DNA of 64,000 nt, from the NCBI RefSeq assembly GCF_040782645.1, contig NZ_CP160403.1, positions 2,294,001 through 2,358,000 of the forward strand, in the 5' to 3' direction. The stretch is from Streptomyces sp. HUAS ZL42. Lineage in GTDB: Bacteria; Actinomycetota; Actinomycetes; Streptomycetales; Streptomycetaceae. The translations under genes were made by a program, and so were the position numbers. Below are positions 30,624-41,738 of this stretch, piece by piece. Within the stretch, counting starts at the first letter, position 1, and the number at the start of each line of letters is the position of its first letter. The notes beneath the pieces were generated by a model. The model searched no databases. It worked only from the letters and a program-made list of their open reading frames with translations, and had not been told where the DNA came from.

Positions 30624-31462
30624 GGCTGCACCAGCCCTTCGTAGGCGTCGGGGCGGCGGTCGCGGTAGAAGGCCCACTGCTGCCGCACTTCTTCGATCAC
30701 GTCGAAGTCGAGATCGCGGACGAGGAGTTCCTCCTTGGTGTCGCTGGCGGTCTCCCCCACGAACTGCCCGCGCGGGTCGACGAAGTAGCTCGTGCCGTAG
30801 AAGTCGTTGTCGCCGTACTCCTCCTGGCCGACCCGGTTGATGGCCGCGATGAAGTACTCGTTGGCGACGGCGGCGGCCGGCTGCTCCAGCCGCCAGAGGT
30901 AGCCGGAGAGGCCGCGGTGGGTGGCCGAGGGGTTGTAGACCAACTGAGCGCCGTTCAGGCCGAGTTGCCGCCACCCTTCCGGGAAGTGGCGGTCGTAGCA
31001 GATGTAGACGCCGACCTTGCCGACGGCCGTGTCGAAGACGGGCCAGCCGAGGTTGCCCGGTTTGAAGTAGTACTTCTCCCAGAAGCCCTTGACCTGCGGG
31101 ATGTGGTGCTTGCGGTACTTGCCGAGGTAGGTGCCGTCGGCGTCGATCACCGCCGCGGTGTTGAAGTAGAAGCCCGACTGCTCGACCTCGAAGACCGGCA
31201 CCACGATCACCATTCCGGTCTCGCGCGCGAGCGCCTGCATACGGCGCACGGTCGGCCCGTCGGGAACCGGCTCGGCCCAGCGGTAGTGCTCCGGCTCCTG
31301 GACCTGACAGAAGTAGGGCGAGTTGAAGACTTCCTGGAATCCGATCACCTTGGCGCCCTGGCGGGCCGCCTCACGGGCGTGCTCCTCGTGTTTCGCCACC
31401 ATGGACTCGGTGTCGCCGGTCCAGGTGGCCTGGACCAGAGCGGCGCGTACGACGTTGGCCAT
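30620..31462 (-). CDS. Beta-ureidopropionase 2 (nitrilase family)
   Basis: The 280 residues align without gaps to the product of 26743-27585, with E44, K118 and C155 at the same positions (FQEVFNSPYFC, GKYRKHHIPQ, YICYDRHFPE). Differences cluster around residues 56-100 and the C-terminus. Predicted reaction is again N-carbamoyl-beta-amino acid hydrolysis; the two copies may split uracil- and thymine-derived substrates or D-carbamoyl amino acids. It is the first gene of the block. AAGGAG lies six bases before ATG. Confidence 0.94.
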   Translation of the reverse strand: MANVVRAALVQATWTGDTESMVAKHEEHAREAARQGAKVIGFQEVFNSPYFCQVQEPEHYRWAEPVPDGPTVRRMQALARETGMVIVVPVFEVEQSGFYFNTAAVIDADGTYLGKYRKHHIPQVKGFWEKYYFKPGNLGWPVFDTAVGKVGVYICYDRHFPEGWRQLGLNGAQLVYNPSATHRGLSGYLWRLEQPAAAVANEYFIAAINRVGQEEYGDNDFYGTSYFVDPRGQFVGETASDTKEELLVRDLDFDVIEEVRQQWAFYRDRRPDAYEGLVQP

Positions 31463-31490
31463 GAGCTGCTCCTTCGACGGGACGTCAGAG

Positions 31491-31521
31491 CCTCTACGCC
31501 CGTAGACGCAGGCCGTAGAGG
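31491..31521 (-). promoter_or_regulatory. Inverted-repeat operator candidate in the leader of the pyrimidine operon
   Basis: CCTCTACG (31491-31498) pairs with CGTAGAGG (31514-31521), and an internal CGTAGA (31501-31506) forms a tighter palindrome with the left arm (TCTACG-CC-CGTAGA). It lies 29-59 bases upstream of the first start codon. A plausible promoter on the minus strand (TTGGCA, 17 bp, TACGTT) sits just upstream, so a bound regulator would block the transcription start. Confidence 0.55.
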
Positions 31522-31644
31522 GACGAACGTAAGCCTCCGGGACGGGCTTGCCAAGACCATTGTCGTCAACCCGCGGCGTCGATCGTGTTTCGCACCCCCG
31601 TGGGTGAGTCGTGGGGCCGGTACGAACTGGTCCCGGGGCCCCGT

Positions 31645-33267
31645 TCAGGTGGTGAAGCCCGCGACCCGGAGCGCGTGGAGCAGGTCCCAGTGCCGCACCT
31701 CCGAGACGCCCTGGGCGGCCTCCAGCAGGAGCGGTACGAGCGTCGGCGGGTCGGCGGCGGCGCTGCGGGCCGCCTCCTCGGGGGTGCGGACCTGTACGTA
31801 GGCGTCGAGGAGCGCCTGCACCTCGCGCCGGCGCCCTTCCGCGACCAGCCCGAGCACGGCCTGCCCGATCTCGTCCGCGGGCCGTGCGACGCCCTGGCGC
31901 AGGATCTGCTCCCCGTCCGGTGCCCGCCCCGCCGCGGCCAGCGCGTCGGCCGCGGCGACGAGCCGGTCGGCGGGCAGCGAGGCCGCCTCCCACAGCAGGG
32001 TGGCCCAGTCGGCGGTCAGCCCGGCGTGCTGCAGTTGGGCGGCGAGGAGCGGGAACCGGGCGGCCGGCCAGTAGGCGATCTCGACGAGCAGGGCGTGCGC
32101 CTCGCCGCTGCGGCCCTCACCGCGCAGCCGGACGAGCCGCTCCACGGTCTCGACGGTCTCCCGCCGGGCCACCGCGTCCAGCGCCTGGACCTGCGGCTCG
32201 GCCTGCTCCGCCTCCCCGGCCGCCCCGGCGAAGCGCGCTCCGCGCGGACTGCGGCGGGTGGCGGGAGACGGCGCCGGCAGCGTCGGCAGGGCGGTCGGCG
32301 GTACGACGAGGGGGGCGGCCTCCTCCTCGGCCATCCCGGCGAACCGCGCGCTGCCCCGGCGGCGCTTGCGCTGCTTGGGCGCGGGGTCCGAGGCGGCTTC
32401 GGCGGGGCGCTCGGGGGCGGGGTCCGTGGTGGCGGGCGCGGCGGGAACGGGGTGCGTGCCGCCGTCGCCGGGGTGGTGCGGGTGCCCGTGGTCGCCGGTC
32501 CCGTCCGTTGTGGAGGCGGGGCCACCTTCTTCATGCCAGTCGGCCGCTCCTGCCGTCACGCGGAATCGGTCGCCGTACGAACCATCGCCGCGCACGCCAT
32601 CACCCTGGGTACCACCGCCCCCCGGGGCCTCACCGAACGCGCCACCGGCACCCGATTGCGAGCCGTCACCGAACACACCCCCAGCGCCCGGCCCGGCACC
32701 GAACACCCCACCTGCGCCCCTGCGAACCGCCTGGGTGTCGCGGATCCGGCCCCGGACGGACCGCTGGTCCAGATCCTCCATCCGCGCCCGGAGTTCGGCG
32801 CAGCGCGCGGTCGCGCGGTCGTGGTCGTCGCGGGCCCAGGCGAGGTCGAGGCGGATGGCCTCGGCCTCCTGCCGGGTCGTCGCGGAGGCGAGCATGCGCC
32901 CCAGTTCGGCCTGCCGTTCGGCGGCGTACCTCTGCTCGCGGAGCATGACGTCCAGCCGGTCGCTGAGCGCGTTGCGGGCGCCGGGCCGGGCATCGTACGC
33001 AGTCAGCGCGGCCGCGTGCAGGGGTCGGGCCCGTGCCTCCTCGGAGGCTGCCGCGGCGGGGCCGTATGCCGCCGCGAGGTCCTGCAGGAGCGCCTCCACC
33101 ACGTCCCAGGGCGGGACTTCACGCCCGTCCAGGCATGCCTGCATGCCATCGGGGTCGCGCTGCCAGAACACCGCGCACCAGCCGCCGCCCTGATCCAGGC
33201 GCGCCAGCAGGCCGTTCAGGTGGTTCGCGAACTCCCGCAGCCGACCCGGGAGTTGATCCACAGTCAT
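31645..33267 (-). CDS. Conserved hypothetical protein with low-complexity centre
   Basis: A 540-residue protein. The N-terminal 70 residues (LREFANHLNGLLARLDQGGGWCAVFWQRDP) are globular and vaguely helix-turn-helix-like. A coiled coil follows at about 105-170 (LREQRYAAERQAELGRMLAS). A Gly/Pro/Thr-rich stretch (about 185-310) is disordered. An RFAG motif occurs twice (about 318 and 357). The C-terminal 180 residues are alpha-helical with TPR-like spacing. I do not recognise the family. ATG at 33267 has GGGAG seven bases upstream. Confidence 0.8.
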   Translation of the reverse strand: MTVDQLPGRLREFANHLNGLLARLDQGGGWCAVFWQRDPDGMQACLDGREVPPWDVVEALLQDLAAAYGPAAAASEEARARPLHAAALTAYDARPGARNALSDRLDVMLREQRYAAERQAELGRMLASATTRQEAEAIRLDLAWARDDHDRATARCAELRARMEDLDQRSVRGRIRDTQAVRRGAGGVFGAGPGAGGVFGDGSQSGAGGAFGEAPGGGGTQGDGVRGDGSYGDRFRVTAGAADWHEEGGPASTTDGTGDHGHPHHPGDGGTHPVPAAPATTDPAPERPAEAASDPAPKQRKRRRGSARFAGMAEEEAAPLVVPPTALPTLPAPSPATRRSPRGARFAGAAGEAEQAEPQVQALDAVARRETVETVERLVRLRGEGRSGEAHALLVEIAYWPAARFPLLAAQLQHAGLTADWATLLWEAASLPADRLVAAADALAAAGRAPDGEQILRQGVARPADEIGQAVLGLVAEGRRREVQALLDAYVQVRTPEEAARSAAADPPTLVPLLLEAAQGVSEVRHWDLLHALRVAGFTT

Positions 33268-33366
33268 CGCTCAACTCCCGCCAGACCGGAGTACTCCGCT
33301 CCGTAGGCAACACCAGCCGCGTTACGGGCGTGCTACGGCCAGTTTTCAACGGGGGTCCGGGAGCCT

Positions 33367-33393
33367 CATTGCGCGATCTTGACCATTGCGCGA
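33367..33393. repeat. Direct repeat CATTGCGCGA
   Basis: Two identical 10-mers at 33367-33376 and 33384-33393, 17 bp apart, lie between the xre stop and the start of the 540-residue protein gene. They may be regulator half-sites. Confidence 0.45.
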
Positions 33394-33401
33394 AGCGGCG
33401 G

Positions 33402-33653
33402 TCACACAGGGACCAGGGCGCACTGCTCCACCAGTTCGTCCATGGACAGCCCGAGGACGCGGGCCAGCGCCGCCACCGTGAAGAACGCCGGTGTCGGGGC
33501 ACGGCCGGTCTCGATCTTGCGGAGGGTCTCGGCGGAGATTCCCGCGCCCGCCGCGACCTCCGTCATGCTGCGGCCGCCGCGGGCCTCGCGGAGCAACCGC
33601 CCGAGCCGCTCACCGCGTTCGCGCTCTTCGGGGGTCAGAGGATTACGCACCAT
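33402..33653 (-). CDS. Small XRE-family helix-turn-helix regulator
   Basis: An 83-residue protein that is almost entirely one XRE DNA-binding domain (LGRLLREARGGRSMTEVAAGAGISAETLRKIETGRAPTPAF). The recognition helix is ISAETLRKIETG. No ligand domain is present. It is divergent from a methionine aminopeptidase gene with only 32 bp between start codons, and a palindrome lies in that gap, so it probably represses both genes. TAGAAT six bases before its ATG indicates a leaderless message. Confidence 0.9.
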   Translation of the reverse strand: MVRNPLTPEERERGERLGRLLREARGGRSMTEVAAGAGISAETLRKIETGRAPTPAFFTVAALARVLGLSMDELVEQCALVPV

Positions 33654-33659
33654 GCCGTT

Positions 33660-33681
33660 ATTCTAATACCGGTATAGTAAT
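33660..33681. promoter_or_regulatory. Divergent overlapping promoter with palindromic operator
   Basis: ATACCGGTAT at 33666-33675 is a perfect palindrome inside a 22-bp imperfect one. TATAGT (33673-33678, + strand) and TAGAAT (33665-33660, - strand) are -10 elements placed 7 and 6 bases before the two ATGs. Both transcripts should therefore start at or near the start codon. The AT-rich patch stands out in this GC-rich DNA. Confidence 0.7.
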
Positions 33682-33685
33682 TGGC

Positions 33686-34456
33686 ATGGTGGAACTGAAG
33701 ACAGACACATCGATCGACGCCATGTACGAAGCGGGCCAGGTCGTCGGCCGGGCGCTCACGGCCGTACGCCAGGCCGCCGACGTAGGCGTCACCCTGCTGG
33801 AACTGGACGAGGTGGCGCACGACGTGCTGCGCGAGGCGGGAGCGACGTCGCCGTTCCTCGGCTACCGCCCCTCCTTCGCCCCCGTCCCCTTCCCCGCCGT
33901 CATCTGCGCCTCGGTGAACGACGCGATCGTGCACGGCGTCCCCACGCGCTACCGACTGCGCGACGGCGACCTCGTCTCCATCGACTTCGGCGCCGAGCTG
34001 AACGGCTGGGTGGGCGACTCGGCGATCAGTTTCACCGTCGGCACACCGCGCCCGGCGGACGTACGCCTGATCGAGACGGCCGAGCGCGCCCTGGCGGCCG
34101 GTATCGCGGCGGCCGTCGTGGGCAACCGCATCGGCGACATCGCCCACGCCATCGGCACGATCTGCCGCGAGTCCGGCTACGGCATCCCGGACGGCTTCGG
34201 CGGCCACGGAGTGGGCCGGCGGATGCACGAGGACCCCGGCGTGCCGAACGAGGGCCGCCCCCGCCGAGGCCTCCCCCTCCGCCACGGCATGGTCCTCGCC
34301 CTCGAGCCCATGCTGATCGCCGGCGGAAACGACGACTACCACGCGGCCCCGGACGGCTGGACCCTACGGACGAACGACGGCTCGAGAGCGGCCCACGTGG
34401 AACACACGGTGGCGATCACGGAATCAGGCCCGCGCATTCTGACTGAGCGCGGCTAG
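33686..34456 (+). CDS. map: Type I methionine aminopeptidase (accessory copy)
   Basis: The 256 residues contain the full dinuclear metal site: D100, D111, H174, E207 and E239. H83 in NDAIVHGVP is the catalytic imidazole. It removes initiator methionine from nascent proteins. It lacks an N-terminal zinc-finger extension. Streptomyces normally carry a housekeeping map next to secY and infA. This one is instead paired with a private XRE regulator, suggesting conditional expression. There is no Shine-Dalgarno sequence ahead of ATG at 33686, consistent with leaderless translation. Confidence 0.93.
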   Translation: MVELKTDTSIDAMYEAGQVVGRALTAVRQAADVGVTLLELDEVAHDVLREAGATSPFLGYRPSFAPVPFPAVICASVNDAIVHGVPTRYRLRDGDLVSIDFGAELNGWVGDSAISFTVGTPRPADVRLIETAERALAAGIAAAVVGNRIGDIAHAIGTICRESGYGIPDGFGGHGVGRRMHEDPGVPNEGRPRRGLPLRHGMVLALEPMLIAGGNDDYHAAPDGWTLRTNDGSRAAHVEHTVAITESGPRILTERG

Positions 34457-34511
34457 GGACACCCAACGGCGCGGGGAACGGAGCGACCAGCCCCCACAAC
34501 CCGCACCCGCC
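34454..34511. repeat. Dispersed Streptomyces intergenic repeat (degenerate copy)
   Basis: The stretch beginning at the map stop contains GGCGCGGGGAACGGAGCGACC followed by CCCCCAC. It resembles a motif found many times between genes of Streptomyces chromosomes (GCGCGGGGAACTGCGCGACC type). Possible roles are terminator or REP-like element; recognition is from memory. Confidence 0.45.
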
Positions 34512-34631
34512 CACCAACCACAGCCCCGCAGGACATGCCACCAACCCTCACCCATGCCATCGTGGTGTAAGCCCCGCAGGGACAGGGCACTCGTCCGCAC
34601 CTGGCAAACGCACGCGATCGAACGGAACGCC

Positions 34632-37175
<2,544 letters not shown>

Positions 37176-37187
37176 CGACGCGTCCGG

Positions 37188-38981
37188 CTACGACGCCGGG
37201 TGCACGACCATCGCCGAGCCGCCGCCGCGCCGTACCTTCTCCGCGGCGGCCAGCCACCTGCCGTCCGGCAGCCGCTGCACACCGGTAGCCGCGCCGATCT
37301 CGGGATTCAGTTTGAAGGCGTGCCCGATGGCCTCAAGCTGTTTCTGCAGTTCACTGCCGTAGAGGCCCGGTTCGAGTTCGGTCTGGGCCGCGTTGCGCTG
37401 GCTGGCGCGCGGTGCCGCGATCGCGTCGACGAGCGGGAGACCGCGGTCGAGGAACTCGGTCAGGGTCTGCAGCACGGTGGTGATGATGGTCGACCCACCG
37501 GGCGAACCGAGCGCCACGACCGGCTTGCCGTGCCGGTCGAGCACGATCGTCGGCGACATCGACGAACGCGGTCGCTTGCCGGGTCCGGGCAGGTTCGGGT
37601 CGTGGACGGCCGGGTTGGCCGGGGCGAAGGAGAAGTCCGTCAGCTCGTTGTTGAGGATGAACCCGCGGCCGGGGACGGTGATGCCGCTGCCGCCGGTCTG
37701 CTCGATGGTGAGGGTGTAGGCGACGACGTTGCCCCACTTGTCGGCCACCGTCAGATGCGTGGTGTTCTCACCCTCGTACGTCGTCGGGGCCGCCGTACCG
37801 CCGGTGGTGCAGGCCGTCGGCCGGCGCGGGTCGCCGGGTGCGAGCGGGCTGGTGAGGACGGCGTCGTCCTTGATGAGGCACGCCCGCGAGTCGGCGTACT
37901 TCTGCGACAGCAGTTCCGTCGTCGGCACGTCCTCGAAGGCGGGGTCGCCGACCCAGCGCCCGCGGTCGGCGAACGCGATGCGGCTCGCCTCGAGGTAGCG
38001 GTGCAGGTACTGGACCTCGCTCGCCTTCGAGAGGTCGGTGTTCTCCAGGATGTTGAGGGCCTCGCCGACCGTGGTGCCGCCGGAGGACGAGGGGGCCATG
38101 GAGTAGACGTTCAGGCCGCGGTACGAAGTCTTCGTCGGTGCCTGGAGCTTGGTGCGGTAGGCGGACAGGTCGGCCGCGGACAGCTTGCCGGGCCGGGCGT
38201 TCCATCCCGAAGCCGGGTCCACCGGCGGGTTGTCGACCGTGTCGACGATGTCCTCGCCGAGGTCGCCGCGGTAGATCGCGCGGACGCCCTTCTTGCCCAA
38301 CTCCTCGTAGGTGCGGGCGAGATCGGGGTTCTTGAAGGTGGAGCCGACGACGGGGAGCCGCCCGCCCGGCAGGAACAGCTTCGCCGTGTCCGGGAAGTAG
38401 CGGAAGCGGGTCTCGTTGGCGGCCGTCTGCGAGCGGAAGGTGTCGTCGACGGTGAAGCCGTCGCGCGCGATCCGCTCGGCCGGCTTCAGGACCGTACCGA
38501 GTTTCCTGCTGCCCCACTTGTCGAGGGCCGTCGCCCAGGTGGCGGGCGTGCCCGGCGTGCCGACGCTCAGGCCGCTGCTGACCGCGTCGGCGAAGGCGAG
38601 CGCCTTGCCGTTCTCCACGAACAGGTTGGAGTCGGCGGTCAGGGGTGCCGTCTCCCGGCCGTCGAGGGTCTGCACCGTACGGGACTTGGCGTCGTAGTAG
38701 ACGAAGTAGCCGCCTCCGCCGATGCCGGAGGAGTAGGGCTCGGTGACGCCGAGCGCGGCGGCCGTGGCGACGGCCGCGTCGACGGCGTTGCCGCCCTTCT
38801 TCAGGACCTCGATGCCGGCGGCGGAGGCGTCCGCGTCGACGCTCGCGACGGCGCCGCCGTAACCGACGGCCACCGGCACCTTCTGCGGTGTCGAGGCGGC
38901 CTGGGGCGGCGCTGTCGCCCCCACCGACACCACGGCGGCCGAGACCGCCAGGACCGACAGTTTCCGCGCGACAGGGCGCAT
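37188..38981 (-). CDS. ggt: Secreted gamma-glutamyltranspeptidase
   Basis: A 597-residue precursor with Sec signal (VARKLSVLAVSAAVVSVGATAPPQAAS). GGNAVDAAVATAAALGVTEPYSSGIGGGGYFVYYD is the family N-terminal block. Autocleavage is expected before the Thr in GENTTHLTVADKWGNVV, and GSPGGSTIITTVLQTL is the small-subunit motif. It releases glutamate from glutathione-like or poly-gamma-glutamyl compounds outside the cell. It is convergent with the clpC-like gene, with only 12 bp between stops. GGAGG five bases before ATG supports the start. Confidence 0.94.
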   Translation of the reverse strand: MRPVARKLSVLAVSAAVVSVGATAPPQAASTPQKVPVAVGYGGAVASVDADASAAGIEVLKKGGNAVDAAVATAAALGVTEPYSSGIGGGGYFVYYDAKSRTVQTLDGRETAPLTADSNLFVENGKALAFADAVSSGLSVGTPGTPATWATALDKWGSRKLGTVLKPAERIARDGFTVDDTFRSQTAANETRFRYFPDTAKLFLPGGRLPVVGSTFKNPDLARTYEELGKKGVRAIYRGDLGEDIVDTVDNPPVDPASGWNARPGKLSAADLSAYRTKLQAPTKTSYRGLNVYSMAPSSSGGTTVGEALNILENTDLSKASEVQYLHRYLEASRIAFADRGRWVGDPAFEDVPTTELLSQKYADSRACLIKDDAVLTSPLAPGDPRRPTACTTGGTAAPTTYEGENTTHLTVADKWGNVVAYTLTIEQTGGSGITVPGRGFILNNELTDFSFAPANPAVHDPNLPGPGKRPRSSMSPTIVLDRHGKPVVALGSPGGSTIITTVLQTLTEFLDRGLPLVDAIAAPRASQRNAAQTELEPGLYGSELQKQLEAIGHAFKLNPEIGAATGVQRLPDGRWLAAAEKVRRGGGSAMVVHPAS

Positions 38982-39125
38982 CCTTACCTCCAGTCCACGA
39001 ATGTCCGCGCAGCGTAACCACTTCCCTGTGGCCCCGACAGGCTCATTCAGGGCAGGCGTCATACGATCGCCACACTTCGAACACCGGTACGTACAAGCCA
39101 TACAGGCCCGCTACCATGCGCGCCC

Positions 39126-39887
39126 ATGAATGACGACGTGCGCAACATCGTCCTGGGCGTGGTCGCGGCCGGCATCAGCGCCGCCATCGGCTGGGTGGCC
39201 CGCACCTACCTGTGGAAGCGCAAACTCCGCAGGAAGCAGGCCTTCTTCGGGCTGCCCGACAACTCCGAGTCGCTGCTCGTGGTCAACCGCGACGCCGGCA
39301 GCGCGGATCTGGCGGTGCACCGCTACGACGTGTTCGCCCTCCTCGAACTGGCCGCCCTCATCAAGGACTGCGGGGCGCACGCCGAGGTGATCACCCAGGA
39401 CGCGGCCCGGCAGGGATTCGGTGAGCGAACGGAGTTCTGCGTCGGCGGCCCCGGGTCGAATCGGCGTATGGCGGCGCACATGCACGCCATGCTGCCCGGT
39501 GTGCGCGTGAACACCGACCCCGAACCGGGCCCGGACCGGCTGGCGTTCCAGATCGGCAGCGAGCGCTACCGCATGGAGCCCGGCCTGAACGAATACGTGC
39601 TGCTGGCACGGCTGACGGCCGGGCAACCCGGCCTGAGCCGGCCGGTCTTCCTGTTCTGCGGCCAGCGCGCGATCACCAACCAGGCCGCGACCCGCTATCT
39701 CGCCCGCAACCACGAACGGCTGTACCGCAAGCACGGCAACAGCTCCTTCGTGTTGCTGCTGAAGGTCGTCAACTCCCAGGCGTACGGCCCGGACGTGGTC
39801 GAGCTCGTCGGGGACGTGACCCGGGCGGCGCAGGCACCCCTGCCGGCCTCAACTCCCGCTCCACGCACCTCACACCGCGCGTCCTGA
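39126..39887 (+). CDS. Hypothetical single-pass membrane-anchored protein
   Basis: The 253 residues begin with a transmembrane helix (about 8-30, IVLGVVAAGISAAIGWVARTY) followed by WKRKLRRK, giving a cytoplasmic C-terminal domain. That domain contains a Rossmann-like pattern (SLLVVNRDAGS, VFLFCGQRAITNQAATRYL), recalling nucleotide- or NAD-binding receptors, but no definite family. TACCAT eight bases before ATG suggests a leaderless transcript. It is divergent from ggt. Confidence 0.75.
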   Translation: MNDDVRNIVLGVVAAGISAAIGWVARTYLWKRKLRRKQAFFGLPDNSESLLVVNRDAGSADLAVHRYDVFALLELAALIKDCGAHAEVITQDAARQGFGERTEFCVGGPGSNRRMAAHMHAMLPGVRVNTDPEPGPDRLAFQIGSERYRMEPGLNEYVLLARLTAGQPGLSRPVFLFCGQRAITNQAATRYLARNHERLYRKHGNSSFVLLLKVVNSQAYGPDVVELVGDVTRAAQAPLPASTPAPRTSHRAS

Positions 39888-39908
39888 ATTCATTCACATG
39901 ACAACAAT

Positions 39909-39950
39909 CGTTACTGCCACGTAACTTACCGACGGGTTACTTGCGGTAAG
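39909..39950 (+). promoter_or_regulatory. Inverted repeats upstream of the secreted hydrolase
   Basis: GTTAC-n10-GTAAC and CTTACC (39925-39930) with GGTAAG (39945-39950) form overlapping inverted repeats within 100 bases of the hydrolase start. The region is AT-richer than its surroundings. It is a likely operator for a TetR- or GntR-type regulator encoded elsewhere. Confidence 0.45.
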
Positions 39951-40004
39951 GGCTCGAGGTTACCGTCTGGTCACTTTGCACTGACACGAGTGAGGAGTGA
40001 CCCC

Positions 40005-41579
40005 GTGGGACTGGGACATCACCGCAAGGCCCTGCGTACGACCGCCGTGGGCGCCGTCTCCGCGACCCTGATCGCCGGTAGCGCCCTCGGGCTCGCCCCC
40101 ACCGCTCAAGCCGCCGCGAACGGCGTCCGCTTCGTCGACATCAGCGGCGACGGCGGCACCGTCCTCAAGGCGAACGTCGTCACGCCCGCCGGCGCCGACG
40201 GCTCGCGCCGCTACCCGCTGATCGTGCTGCCCACGAGCTGGGGCCTGCCCCAGCTCGAGTACCTCGCCCAGGCCGAACAGCTCGCCAACTCCGGCTACGT
40301 GGTGCTGACGTACAACGTACGCGGCTTCTGGCAGTCCGGCGGCGAGATATCCGTGGCCGGCCCGCCCGACATGGCGGACGCGTCCAAAGTCGTCGACTGG
40401 GCGCTCGCGAACACCCCCAGCGATCCCCGGCACATCGGCATGGCGGGCGTCTCCTACGGCGCCGGGATCAGCCTGCTCGCCGCCGCGCACGACAAGCGGA
40501 TCAAGGCCGTCGCGGCCCTCAGCGGCTGGGCGGACCTCATCGGCTCCATCTACTCGGGCCGCACCCAGCACGTCCAGGCGGCCGGTCTGCTGGACGGCGC
40601 GAGCCTCGTCACCGGCAGGCAGAGCGCCGAACTCCGGCAGATCTTCAACGACTTCTACGCCTCCAACCTGTCCCGGGAACAGGACATCATCAACTGGGGG
40701 AAGAAACGTTCTGCCGGGACATACGTGGACCAGCTCAACAAGAACGGCGCGGCCGTCATGCTCGCCAACGCCTGGGGCGACACGGTCTTCCCGCCCAACC
40801 AGCTCGCGGACTTCTACGGGAAGCTCACCGTCCCGAAGCGACTGGAGCTGCGTCCCGGCGACCACGCCACCGCCGAGATCACCGGGCTGTTCGGCCTGCC
40901 CAACGACGTGTGGACCGACACCCGGCGCTGGTTCGACCACTACCTTAAGGGCGCGGACAACGGCATCGACCGTGAGCAGCCGGTGCGGCTCAAGTCCCGC
41001 TCCTCGGGCGGCTACGAGGGCTACCCCGACTGGAAGTCGGTCGGCGCGACCAGCAGGAAGATCAATCTCGCGGGAACCACCACGATCCGCGCGAACGTCG
41101 ACTCCGGAGCGGACGGCGGGGTCGTCTTCCTGTCCAGCATCCTCGACCAGGTCGCCGAGCTGCCGCCGGTCGCGGCGATCCCGCTGCTCCCCCGCCGCTG
41201 GGCGGCCGTATGGCAGTCGGAGAAGTACACCGCCGCTGGGCGGGTACGCGGCACCGCGCGACTGCACACCACGCTCACCCCGACCGAGGAGAGCGGCACC
41301 CTCGTCGCGTACCTGTACGACGTGGGGCCGCTCGGCCTCGGCAAGCTGGTCAGCAACGCGCCGTACACCTTCCACGGGCGCACGCCCGGCCGGCCGTTCG
41401 GCGTCGACCTGGAGTTGTTCTCCACGGCCTACGACGTCCCGGCGGGGCACCGGCTCGCCCTGGTCGTCGACACGGTCGACCCGCTCTACATCGAGCACAA
41501 CCCGTCCGGCGCCCAGCTGACCTTCTCCTCGCCGGTGAACGACCCGTCGTACGTGTCGATCCCGCTGCGCGAGCAGTGA
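40005..41579 (+). CDS. Secreted CocE/NonD-type alpha/beta hydrolase (X-Pro dipeptidyl-peptidase-like)
   Basis: A 524-residue secreted enzyme with a Sec signal (RTTAVGAVSATLIAGSALGLAPTAQAA). The hydrolase domain carries the nucleophile elbow GVSYGAG, an acid near AWGDTVFPP and the catalytic His in RPGDHATAE. An oxyanion-type segment (VLPTSWGLPQLEYLA) lies before the nucleophile. A C-terminal jelly roll (SGTLVAYLYDVGP, GHRLALVVDTVDP) is typical of CocE/S15 acyl-peptide hydrolases. Substrate (ester or Xaa-Pro peptide) is undetermined. GTG at 40005 has GAGGAG seven bases upstream. Confidence 0.9.
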   Translation: MGLGHHRKALRTTAVGAVSATLIAGSALGLAPTAQAAANGVRFVDISGDGGTVLKANVVTPAGADGSRRYPLIVLPTSWGLPQLEYLAQAEQLANSGYVVLTYNVRGFWQSGGEISVAGPPDMADASKVVDWALANTPSDPRHIGMAGVSYGAGISLLAAAHDKRIKAVAALSGWADLIGSIYSGRTQHVQAAGLLDGASLVTGRQSAELRQIFNDFYASNLSREQDIINWGKKRSAGTYVDQLNKNGAAVMLANAWGDTVFPPNQLADFYGKLTVPKRLELRPGDHATAEITGLFGLPNDVWTDTRRWFDHYLKGADNGIDREQPVRLKSRSSGGYEGYPDWKSVGATSRKINLAGTTTIRANVDSGADGGVVFLSSILDQVAELPPVAAIPLLPRRWAAVWQSEKYTAAGRVRGTARLHTTLTPTEESGTLVAYLYDVGPLGLGKLVSNAPYTFHGRTPGRPFGVDLELFSTAYDVPAGHRLALVVDTVDPLYIEHNPSGAQLTFSSPVNDPSYVSIPLREQ

Positions 41580-41621
41580 TCTCCGGCCGGCGCCGGCCGG
41601 GTATGGCTCTGTGAACTGCTG

Positions 41622-41653
41622 CCCCCCACGGTCTGCCCAGGGGCCGTGGGGGG
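41622..41653. terminator. Bidirectional terminator with competing hairpins
   Basis: CCCCCCACGG (41622-41631) pairs with CCGTGGGGGG (41644-41653) across a 12-nt loop. The right arm can instead pair with CCCCAC at 41656-41661. An 18-bp GC-only palindrome (41583-41600) precedes it. The genes on either side converge here. Confidence 0.8.
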
Positions 41654-41738
41654 ATCCCCACCCGGCAGCAGCGTCCCGGTGCGGTCCGGCGGCCTCACCG
41701 TCGGCACAGGGATGAACGGCCCATCGTAGTCGCCCGGT

